From assembly GCF_028583425.1 (NCBI RefSeq), contig NC_072799.1, positions 85,856,217-85,920,216 of the forward strand: DNA of 64,000 nt, written 5' to 3'. A program made the position numbers and the translations under genes. This document shows positions 34,401 through 46,400 of the stretch, one piece after another. Under the pieces are notes generated by a model, which saw only the letters and a list, made by a program, of their open reading frames with translations, was not told the DNA's origin and ran no database searches. The stretch comes from Eublepharis macularius. Its lineage: Eukaryota; Chordata; Lepidosauria; Squamata; Eublepharidae. How positions within the stretch are numbered: position 1 is the stretch's first letter; each line of letters starts with the position of its first letter.

Positions 34401-37400
34401 TGCAGCTCTTAAACATTAATAGTAACAACAACAACAATTCTGCCAAACTCTAGCAGGCCTCCCCCTATTACCACAGTTATACCCTGCCATTTTGTGAATC
34501 AAAACAAATCGTCTGGAGCAGACAGAGTTTGCCAAGACTAATGGTGATTACCACGTTGATGGGATCTCTTGCCAAGCTAAATATGTAAATTTGCAAAAAT
34601 GATTTTTGAGAAATTTTCAGAGCGTTTTCACATTTCTCTATCCACAAAATTTGTCCATCCCGAGACAAATCCTCAGGTTCCTGGAAGGGTGGTGATAAAA
34701 CCATTAATTTGTTCATGGGTGTACCCTTTAGTACTAGACAGGGCTTTTTTTCAGTGGGAATGTGGTGGATCAGAGTTCCGGAACCTCTTAAAAATGGTCA
34801 CATGGCTGGTGGCCCCGCCCCCTGATCTCCAGACAGAGGGGAGTTTAGATTGCTAGCAATTTAAACTCCCCTCTGTTTGGAGATTAGGGGGCGGGGCCAC
34901 TGGCCATGTGACTATTTTTGCCAAGGGTGATTTAAACTTTTAAAAAACTCCCCCCTTGTTCCAGCTGACCCAAAGTGACCTCATTGTGCGGTCCTGAGTT
35001 CCACCACCTCTTTTCCCAGAAAAAAAGCCCCGGTACTAGGCAACACCAAGTTACTCCGACAACAGATGCTTCATTGTGGAGCTGAAGTGCACATTGTGGT
35101 GATATTATTATGTAAGAATGAATGGTCTAGTGGAGCTTTATGGAAGTGGTCAGCAGGTCTACGCATGCACAGTCCCAAAGTGTGCCTGCACAGAAGAACT
35201 CAATGAACAATGGTTACCCTGTTTAACAAGAACAACAATTCTGCCAAACTCTAGCAGGCACCCTATTATCACGGTGATACCCTACCATTTTGTGAAACAT
35301 TTTCCCTCCCTTAAAAAAAATAGCTTTAAGCTCTGTATTCTCCTTTCTGAGTCCTACTTTCTGTCCTACCAACTTCAAGATGAGACCTGGCGTTATCCCA
35401 GACTTACAACTGATTTCCAGATTACAGAGATCAGTTCCTCTGAAGGAAATGGCAGTTTCAGAGGGTGGACTCTATGACATCCCATGCCCACTGAGCAACC
35501 TGGGCACGCCAAACTCCATTCTTGCCAGGCAACAACACCAAAACTATTAGGATTTCCTACAACAGAGTTGGTCACCTTAATCTCTCCTGAAGCAAATGTC
35601 CCCTTCTCTCCCCTCTCCCTCCTCCTCTTCTGTATTTGACCAGTTTCTGTACCATGCATCTGACGAAGAGAACTTGATTCTCGAAAGCTTATGCTACAAT
35701 AAAATTGGTTAGTCTTAAAGGTGCTACTGGACTCTTTTTGATTTTGCTACTACAGACTAACACGGCTAACTCCTCTGGATCTTTGACTACACACACAGCA
35801 CAGCTATGCCCTGTTGCCGCCACCACCGGGAATGAAAGGACATTCCAACCTAAATTGTAAAATATAGTCCAAGAAGGTATTTATTATGTATGTGCACAAA
35901 ATATAGGTTAAAAACAAATTTAAAACATAAGGCCTGAACAGCACACTACATGCATGTTAAAAATTGCTAAAACGTTCTCCATACACAGATGATGATACAG
36001 TTCGATGACCAACACAAAGATAGACCAGATGCGTTTCGGCCCTAAGGCCTTCCTCGGTGGTCAATATTTATAATCAAGCACACCCACACATTCAGAAACC
36101 AATATAGAAATGCTCCCGGTGCTTTATCTCTTGAATTGTGTGGTATAATACAAATGTTACTGCAGACCAGGACTGCACTCACACAATGCTCTTCCATTTG
36201 GTATTGTATTCTGAGGCTTGGTTTCCAATGTATTTGGGTGTGTTTCATCAATCTGCAGTTGAAATAAAGTTAAAAATCGTACCATCATCTTTGTATGGAG
36301 AACGTTTTAGCAATTTTTAACATATGCATGTAGCTTGCCATTCGGGCCTTATGTTTTTAACTTGTTTTTAACCTATATTTTGTGCACATCCATAATAAGT
36401 ACCTTCTTGGAATATATTTTACATTTTAGGTTGGAACCTGACCCCTCTTACTTTCCCCCCTGCTTGTTTGGGTTGAGTTTATGGGGTCTTCCCTCCACCC
36501 CCTTTTCTTCTTTGTTAACACAGATCAGTTCCCCAGGAGAAAATGGCTGCTGTGGAAGGTGGGCTCCGTGGCATTATACCCTGCTGAAGTTCCTCCACTC
36601 CCCAAGCCCCAGCTTCCTCAGGCTCCACCCTGCCCCCGCCCCCCCAAATCTCCAGGAATTTCCCAACTGGGAGCTGCAACCTTATTTGTTAATAATTCTT
36701 TGCATTCTTTAGATCTTGATGCAAGCTGGCCTCAAAATGTCAAAGCTTGCTTTATCTTAAGCATCTGTGAGAACTAACACTTCCACCTATTTCCGGAAAG
36801 CATTGGGGGTTTAATTTTGGAGTTATTTAACGTACTATTTGGGGAAATTTGAGCAAACTTAAAAGTTTGTCAATGTTCTGTGCTATTGATAACAAAGTTG
36901 AGAAGTCCACAACCATGATGCCTACAGACAGGACTGATCCCCACCTCCACAGTAATTTTGGAAGTCCCGGGGGCTCCGGTGCCACATGGAACTGATCTGC
37001 TAGCAAGGGCTTGATCCATTTAAATGGATCAAGTAGCTCCACAGCACATAAGCAAAAGGAGAAATACACAAAGCTAACCTGTCCACTGAAAGAAGCAGGG
37101 GTGATCTGCATGCTCTCTGTCTACATCACAGCACAGGGGTGCTGAGGTTTGTGAAGATAAGTATGTCCTGCCAAAGATATTGTCACAGATATGACCAGTA
37201 ATATAGGGGGACAGTTGCTGGACTTGACCAAAAAGAGAATATTACTACACACAAAAACAGAGCTAGCCTGGCCTCTCAACTAAATATGCCAAAAAGGGAG
37301 TTTAAAGACCCAGAATAGAATGAAGGAGCAATAAACAAAGAAGTAATACAATTAAATGGCCTTGTGTAGATTAGAGCCTGTCTAGCCTATATCCATAGAT

Positions 37401-40400
37401 GCTGCGTGCTGAGGCCCAGGTGCAGAAGCGTCTGAGAATGGCAAGAATGTCCAACTTCACAGAATGAAGACATAGTTTAAACATGATGCATATTGGTTGA
37501 GGACCAACAAATACTCATCTGTATGCAAAACTTGTAATTATTACGAGAAACTTGTAATTGCTATTTTAAATACTTATAATAAAAAGTAGCAAGAATAAAC
37601 TAACAGTTTTTATATCTTTTAAGAAGATATTCAAATATAGATAACTTTGTATGGTGTTTGAAGTTGTAAGATAATCAGTTCGCCCAGAATGTGTGGTCTT
37701 AACAAATGGGACAGCTAGCTAGTGCTAGAAGATGATGTAAAAAACCTACAAATATTGAAGTCTGAATTGGTTAGGAGCTGCTTCTTAGAAGAGGCTCTTT
37801 GCTCGCAACCTATTTATTTTTGAGTAAGGTATTTTAATGAACTTATGTAATTTCTCTCCTTTAATGATCTCTGTAGCAATAATGGGTGGTATAACTTTCT
37901 TTCAAATTCATCAGTGTTAAAGATCCAAATAGTTATGCTGAAATAAAAAGATAAAAGATTCTCTCACAGTACTATACCCATAATCAGGGCTTTTTTCCAG
38001 CTGGAACGCGGTGGAACAGAGTTCTGGCACCTCATGAAAATGGTCACATGGCTGTTGGCCCCGCCTCCTGCTCTCCAGACAGAGGGGAGTTGAGATTGCC
38101 CTCCGTGTGCTGGAGTGGTGCGGAGGGCAATCTAAACTCCCCGCTATTTGGAGAGCAGGGGGCCATCAGCCATGTGGCCATTTTCACCAAGGGTGATTTA
38201 AACTTTAAAAAACTTCTCCCTTGTTCCAGCTGACCCAAAGCAATGTCATTGTGCGGTCCTGGGAGCATGGTACCAGGGGCACTACCTCCCACCAAGAGTT
38301 GCCCCCTGTACTGGCAACTCACTGTGCTGGCAACCCACCACCTGTTTTCCCAGAAAAAAAGCCCTGCCCATAATGAACCAAAAACATTGTTTAGGTGTAC
38401 CTCTTGCCACGAATTAAATGATCTGATATAGGAAAGCTAACTAAGCTTCTTAAGTGCATGCCTATATCTGAATCAGGCCTGACCAGAGTAATCCGGAACA
38501 AGCTGTTATCAAAGTTAAGAGTTGTCTAGCTTCCTCAGTCAATGAACTGAATAAAGCTCAGGTGCTTTCATAAAAGTTCTTCTTCTTACAATGATGGAGC
38601 TATTCTACTTACTGGTTTTACAGAAATATTAATTTGTCACCTGCCTTACTTGCGTTCCAAACATATTCTCTCCTTCTGAATTCCACTGCGCATTCATATG
38701 GCAGCGGTGCCAAATTCCCCACACACGACTATATGAACACGAGCAGGAATCGCATTCGCATCCTGGTTGCATTGCATTTGCTGCAATTCTTACTATTGTG
38801 GAAGCCTCAAAAGGGGCTATTGTGATCCCGAAGATGGTGTTCATTGTTGGCACACGTATCAATACCTAGAATGTTTATCTGTGGTGTCACCTGCTGGCAC
38901 CTCCATGCAATCAAGGGCAAGCTCAAGCTTGAAGACATTTGCACATAGGAGAATCAGCGGCCACCAGACTTACCTGGGGCCAGGTTGCCACTGACAGGCA
39001 GGGGAAGGGACGAGGCATGGCGGCCGCCAAGTTGGAGGGCTCACCCAGCATTCTCCATGGAGGTCCTTGGCCAATTAAATTCAAATTCCTGGCCACCCAA
39101 TCGGGTGGACGGGGATGGGCCAGGTGGAGGCATGGCCTGGCTCCGGACCTCAGGGATATGGTTTTCCCTCAGGTCCAGCAGCCAGGTATTTATTGGGCTG
39201 CTGGCCCTGCCTCTCCCCACTTCAGCTCTGGCCTGCAAACCCCACCCACCTCTCCCTCTCGCGTGTCTGTACTTTCTTTTCTTTGTTACAACTTTGTTGG
39301 CGGTTTGTCATTGGATCAGATCCCTTTTGGGGGAAGGCAGGGACTGCGTGTCCAGCCTCCCTGGTAAGGGGCTTCCCATATGGAATCTTGGGAGTGAGTT
39401 GTGGAAGTGTATGCCCAGCTTGGGGGCTACCGGGGCATACTCCCAGGTGGCAGGGGAGTCACACAGGGGTTGTACACCCATGTGCTCTCCCCCTTAATGT
39501 TACTCCTGGGTTCCCCCCCAGATGAGGTCTGGGGGGGTGAGGGTCATCGGCTGGCACGTGGGTCAGCCTATGTTTTGGGGATCTGACCCACATGCATCGC
39601 CAATGCCCTTCATGCTGTTGTCAATAAAGTTGTGGCCAATTTTCATTCTAGCCACTGTGTGGGTCTGAGTTTGCCGCCGTGCCTCCTTCCCTTCCCCACC
39701 TCAGCTCTAGGTGGCAATGTGAAGTAGCCCTTTTGGGTGCAGTGTTTTCTCTAGAGCAGATTCACACATGCACGCACACTTGGGCCGTTGTCACACGGGC
39801 TTTTATTTAGCGCTAAAATGGCGCTATTTCCCAGCAAACACCCACCTTATTCCAACACTGTAGCGATTTTCTCTCTTCTGCTTTGTGCTTGATAGTCACG
39901 CTATTTTGTGCCTCAGTGTGAATGCCTCACATCGATGTATTTCGCCTCGCAACGTCCTATGCCCTCCCTTCAATCCCAGAATCCATTTCTTCCTGCGACT
40001 CCCCTTTTTAAAATTTTATTATATCCTTATAACGCCATAACGACATAACACAATGCAAACTTTCTGCTGAAGTAAAAATGACTCAATCGCCATGGCAGAG
40101 TCTTCAGCGATGGGGATCACGTCAGACAGGGAGTTTTCTGCGGGCAAAGGGCTATTTATATAATTTCAAAGTTGGAAAAACAAAAGGGTCGTCATGTTTT
40201 GCTCTAACGGAATGTTTCTATGCTGTTATTCCGTTATAGCGGAATTAAACGCCAGAATAATAAAAAAGAATGGGGGGGAGGAGCTGCTTCTGCGCGGTTA
40301 GAGAGAACAGAACAGAGTGCTTCGGTGTGGACAGCTGGTGGCGCGAAGAGCCGTTAGGTGACCCAAAGAAACGTTACTGTGCCGATAACAGGTAGGACGC

Positions 40401-43400
40401 TATATGCTGTAAATTTAACGGAAGAGATGCCCGTGTGACGACGGCCTTGATCACTCAAGACTGAAATGTGTAAATTGCCTTCATTTTGTGTGCAAAGATA
40501 CGCAAACGTCTGTAACGTCTGACCTGCTTTACACTTGAAAACCATCAGTTGATTTGACAATCACTGAAAATAAAGGGCCAGACTAGATGTGACAACATCC
40601 TCATGGCCCAATCCTCTTTTTAAAATATATATTTTTTTATTTTCTAAACAATAAAAGGGATGCAAAACAAAGAAGGAACAGGAATACAAATTACACTAAA
40701 GGAAAATTAAGGTATCCATTACAAAGATTGTCTAGACTACAATAACCAAATATCATTTAAATATCATGTGCAGGTTTATTATGACCATTGTCAGAAACGT
40801 TTCCTCTCTTCTCTTTTATTATATCTCACTATTAAATCAAATATTAAAATATAACATCGTATTTTAAAGTATTTAATGATATTCATTGTTATACTTTTCT
40901 TACCTCCAAATTAATTATATAAGACATGTTCTAATCTAACCATTTTTAATACTAACTATATTATACTATAATATACCAAATTATGCTAATTATCAGTCAA
41001 ATTAAATAATATATATTTCTATAGGCTATTTCAGAAAACTTGAAACTTAAAATAAACATTTCTATAACCTCTGTTAGTCAAGGCTCATGTCCAAATTTAC
41101 ATTGTTAGTTTATATATTTTATTTCTCATTTTTATCTATAATCGGCAAAGTAATTTCCCCATTTTTTTGAAATTCTTTAATGGGTCTTCTATTTATATAA
41201 TTTGTTAATTTTGCCATTGCCGTGTATTCTGTCACTCATGGCTCAATCCAGATTGAGTCCATGGAGCTCAATCTGGTTTCCCCCCACTGCCCCATTATCA
41301 AGTGCCAGACCTTGGCCGTTTCCACACGGCTTACCTGAACCCGGAACGCTGTGCAACATGCTGGATAAAACACAGAAGATCGCGTTTTCTCATGCATGTT
41401 TTGTGCGACGTTGCGCAACATCGCGCAAAACTCGCACGAGAAAACGTGATCTTCCGCATTTTTTTCGGCATGTTGCACAGCGTTCCGGGTTCAGATAAGC
41501 CGTGCAGAAACGGCCCTTATTCAGTGCCCCTGGTGCTTGAAAAGATGTGTGTGTGGGAAACAAGAGTGCCATGCTGTGGATTGCCCCCCCCCCAGCATTT
41601 TTAAATGATTTTTAAATGGCGATGGCATCCTTGGGGCAGCCCTAGGACACTGTCACATTTATTTGGCCTTAAGAGTAACCATAAAGAAAACAGTCTGGAA
41701 TACAGCGATGAGCAAATAAAACAAAAACAATACATTGGTGTTTAAGACTGACTGGCTGAGCTCTCTGGCTCATGTAAGACTTGAACTTACTCATACCTCT
41801 TTTCAATGGCTCTGGCTTTTTCTCAGTTTTTTCTCTCCATGGCATGGTAATCGATGGAAAAAACGACTTCTTCTCTTTAGACTCCTCCTCTTCATTCTTG
41901 CTTTCATCGTGAGTTTGTGAAAGCAGAGAGCTCCCTTTCACCTCTGCTCTTTTCCAGCACATGTCAAGTTCAGCTTTAGTCACCCGTTGCCCCACTGATT
42001 CGCTTAAGTGAGAGCGGCGCATTTTTGAGAGAGGGGATGAGGGTGGGGTTTGGCTGGCGGGCTTTGGAGCTAATGCCGGTTTTAGTAAGAGTGGGGATTT
42101 ACAGGCAGATTTTTCTTGATTAGGTGCAGATACCTGACTAACTGGTGACAGACACACTGGGGCAGTTGGGCTAACATTAGTTGGAATGTCCTTTGCAGAA
42201 TGAACAACTGTCTCCTTCCTCTCTTGGCTAGGGGATTTGCTTTCTTTCAAAAAGATATTATTTACATCTTTTTCATTGTCTGGGGTAACTAGCGGGCTAG
42301 GCAAGCCATCAAAACTGTCTCCTGCGCTGTATCTTTTCTTTTTCTTTTGCTCTACCTGCTGATCATAGTTAAACCGCACAGAATAGTTTGTCCTTCTTAA
42401 TTTTACTCCAAAGGGAGAAATGTTCTCTTCTCCATTCGGTGACCCTCTGTCCACTTTTCTTGTACCAACATTTTGCAGAGATTCAACAGTTTCTGACGGA
42501 GGTGTTTCTTTCCCTAGAGAATAAGGGGCACCTGGGACAAGAAAGGATGGAAGATCTTTGGCAAACTTACAGCCTTCTGTACGATCTGCCACTTCATGGC
42601 ATGCTTCGATTTTTCCTATCGGTATGCCAAGTTTGTTAAATTTACACGGCAGTCCTTCCGTATGAACTGCTTCATGGTTTACATCCGTGAATGGACTCAA
42701 CTGTTTTGCTACGCTCTCTGCCTCATGGCCAAGTTTACTCTCTGCGTCTACATTAGTCTTTGCAATTTCTGAAAACTTCTGCCACGCAGGAGTTATCGAA
42801 AACTTTGCATTTGCAGACAAGGTTTTTCGTAAATTGCCATGAGAAGCTCCTCTCCCTTTAGGGGTCCAGTCATCACTATGTCTACTGAAGCTTCCTCTGT
42901 CTTTCTCATTCACTTTTCCAGTTTCCGAGCTTTTTAGGATTTTGGATCGAATAGTAGCCCACTCAGCTAATGTGGCTTGGTTGTTCAATGGATCTTGAGC
43001 GGCCTTCATTTTATTGCTGCTAAGCTTGGCATCAGTTGACAATTTGGGAGTATTTTCTGTTGGCGCTACATCCATGTTTTTTCTTTCTTCTGTTAAGCCA
43101 AGCAAAGATTTACAAGCAGTATCTTTGATCTGGTTCAGATTGACTGCAGTGCCACAGAGCTGTGCTCCAGTGACCAAAATCGCAGTATGTGGGACACTCA
43201 AAGAGGATGGAAGTGCCTGGGCACCTTGACTAGGCTGAGGAGCCTTCCATTCTTTTGAGGCAGAAGGAGCTGCTGCCTCTTTCATAGGAGTGACTGGGCT
43301 GAGATTCACTTTTTGGAATATGATTTGTTTTTCTCCAGAAGAAACTTGAAAGGTGAATCCCCTGGGCATATTTTGCCTTGCGTCGACCTCCTGCCAGCGT

Positions 43401-46400
43401 AGCTCTTCACCTAGAATTCTTTCCTGCTCCTGAGCGTCAACATTTCTTCTCTGACTGTGCCTTAGGGTTCCATCTTCCTTTGGCTCTCTGTCTGGCTGCT
43501 TTAGTTTTTGTGGACTTGGTTCTTCTTTAATAGGAAGCGCTACAGTTTCTAAATGTTTCTCTACTGTATGAATAAGTTTGTCCAGTGGTGACCAGAAAGA
43601 TTTGTCTTGTTCTTTTGGGTTTTCCAGCAGTTGATGTACTTCCAGTTGTTGTGCCCCTTTCCTGTCTGTGAAGCTTTTCTGTTGTGTCCTCTTTTCAGCC
43701 AGTGGCTGTTTTAATTGTGACAGTTCACCTCTCCCATGTCCTGCTGGCTTCATTGGCTTCCCTGGTTCTTGCTGGGTTGGTTCATCATTGCTTTTTCTCT
43801 CCTGGTCCAGATGCTGCAGTGGTACAACTTCTCTCTTCTGCTCCTCCGGCTTCACGGCCATTCCTTTCCCTTGCAACTTCTCATCGCCTTCTATGTTTCC
43901 ATTTTTCTCTTCTTCTTCTTGTCTCTGTCCCATTTCTCTTTTTTGCACTTGCAGTCCTTGTTGGTTTGGACCATTCCACTTCACAGTCTCGTGTGTTTTT
44001 CCTTCTTGTTGTCTTGGCCTTTTCAGTTCCTGATGGCCTCGTTTCTGTGTCTGCTTCTCCTGACCTTGTCTCTTGTCTTTCCAGTCTTGCTGTAAAAGCG
44101 TCTCATATCGGTTTTTCATATCTAATTCTTGATTACTGTTTTCTTCTTTTCCTTTTGGTACCTCCATTTCCTGCCATTTCTGTCCTGCCAGTTCCTGATG
44201 CCTTTGTTCATCCATCGTGTCACGTCTTTGTTCTTCCCGCTGCTTTTGTTCCTCCCATTTCTGATAACTTGGCTCTTCAGGTTGCCTTTGTGCCACTAGT
44301 TCACAATGACTTTCTCCTTCCAATGGCTTTTGTTCCCCTAGTTCCTGATGCCTTTGTTCTTCCTGTTGCATTTCTTCTTGCCATTCCCAAAGTCCTTCAT
44401 CCACCGTCTGTTCTTCAAGTCCTCTGTGCCTGTGATCTTGTTCTTTATATCTTTTCTTTTCTTCTGGGCCCTTTCTCTCTTCAATTTTCAAAAACTGCTC
44501 TTCCTCTTGGAGCTTCTGTTTTTTCCCTTCCTCTTCCCTTTGGCTCTCTTGAAGTCTTTTGTGTTCCAGGTGGTTTTTAACTTCTGCTTCTGCCATTTCT
44601 ACTTTCTGCTCAGACTCAAGATTTTGCCAATAATCTTCTTGCTTTCTCTTCTCTTCTTCCTGCTCTTGGCCTTCTGTATCCTGGATTGGTTTGTCTGCAA
44701 CATGATGGCCATTGTGTTTTGAGACTTTATCTTCATACCTTTGAAGTTCGGGCATTTCTTGTTCAAACTCAGTTGTGCTTTGTGGCTCCTAGTGTTAGGA
44801 AACAAAAAAATAGACTGTTATCCATGCCCTTCCACCATATCAAACAGTAAGCAGGTAGATCATGAACTAATTAGTTAGCTTTTAAATTAAGCAAGCTTGG
44901 AATTTATGTTAATATGTGTGGTATCAAATAATATGCAAAAGCAAAGCCGAGTGAAACCATGACTCAGTGCTGGCCCTGCTAGCTCCAGGGGGAGGTGTTT
45001 GTGGGCCCTGCGTCAATAAGAATTCAACACTGGCATGACTTACTAGGGACTTTCCTGCTATTAATGACTGTGTAACTATTTGAAAACAGAAATTAGGACA
45101 TGTTTTGTGGAGCACTGTGCACTTTAAGAAACGTATGCTGATAGGATGAATTTTTGATCTACCACTTGTTTATATGTCTGTGTGACAATTCTTTGAGGGT
45201 ACATTTGGCACCTACCTGCTTTATCTTGAATGATTCTTTGATGGTATATGTTTGAAATATTGAATTATATGATTCATGAGGTATATGTTTATATGACTAA
45301 TTTATGATTTAACCAGTGTAGTTAGATAATCATGGGGGCAGAGTTGTTCTAGTTAGGATCCTATTCCGTGATTCTTAGTACTTGCCACCTTCATTCCCTG
45401 GCAGGGGCTGGGACAGCAGGTGTGGAAGAAGGATGAAGAAGAAGGAGCGCCATACTGGGTCACCTGCTCTCCCTCCCATGTGAGGGTGTAGAAGTAAGGA
45501 AAAAGCCGCAGCAGCATTTCTGCCTCCTCCTCCTCCTAGCTGCTACCTTCTTTTTTTTTTTTTTTTTTTGAAAAATTTTTATTGGGTTAGAATCCATTAT
45601 TTCCACATTTACATTCAATTTTCCCCAATTTTTTCATCTCTAACCCCCTCCCTTTCCCCCCCTTTTTGTTGACTTCCAACAGCTTTCCAACCCTTTGTCC
45701 CCTTTCCTTTCCTTTTATTAGCTTCCTCTATCTAAAACAAATATATATTCTCCATTATTCTAAGCAGTACATCCTTAACTATTTTTAACATTATATGCCC
45801 AAACTGTAAGTCTTTGTTTCCATCTTAGATAAACAATTTATCCCAATTTTTCAATTTCAGATATTTCTATATATCATAAACCATATAGATCATACATTCG
45901 TTTATATCAAACAATTTGACTTATTCTCTATATATATTACTCATTCTATCTTTTTATAATAGTTCTATATATCTCTCCTCACGTAGTCAATCAATTTGAC
46001 CCATCTATATCTTCAGACATTCAGTTTGGTACAAAACTTATCAGAAAAAAAGAAAATATTGTTAGTTAATCGCTCCTTATATTTAGTCCTTATAATTAAT
46101 TATTTTCTCTATGTTCTGTTTGTTAACCTATATATATCTATATATATGTCAATCTATTAATCTGACTGCTTATTAATTCACATTTATCTCTTCTCCCCCC
46201 GGTAAAGTCTCCCCCCTCTACTTCAATACTTCAGTAGTTCTCAAACTGCCACAGTTTTCCTCCCACCTCCCATTTCTTCTCCAGGTATTGTTTCAGCTTC
46301 TCCCAGTCTGTGTTGAACTGCCCTGAGTCCAGATCTCTCAGTTTTCTTGTCATCTTGTCCATTTCAGCCATATACAGCAATTTGTAAGTCCAATCTTCAA

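Larger units (their letters stand above)
33249..41796 (-). other. CRACD intron (8.5 kb)
   Basis: Contains the 29-bp inverted repeat, a TIR-family element, MITE copies 3 and 4, a dispersed repeat, the foldback element, the LTR-like block, two GGCC-ended elements and an AT-rich segment. 35060-35640, 36440-37980 and 38370-38950 are unassigned. Confidence 0.75.

Noticed and set aside
38939..39525. Overlapping open frames of 136-170 codons
   Set aside because: All three + frames are open because the block is GC-rich and repeat-derived; no recognisable domain.
41669..41796. Extension of the CRACD large open frame to 41669
   Set aside because: It passes a GT donor at 41796-41795 whose phase fits the next exon; the following 42 residues have no family similarity and are intron read-through.
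43684..44580. 298-codon + strand open frame opposite the CRACD exon
   Set aside because: Hydrophobic Leu/Phe/Ser-rich shadow of the Glu/Lys/Gln-rich coding strand; no independent evidence.
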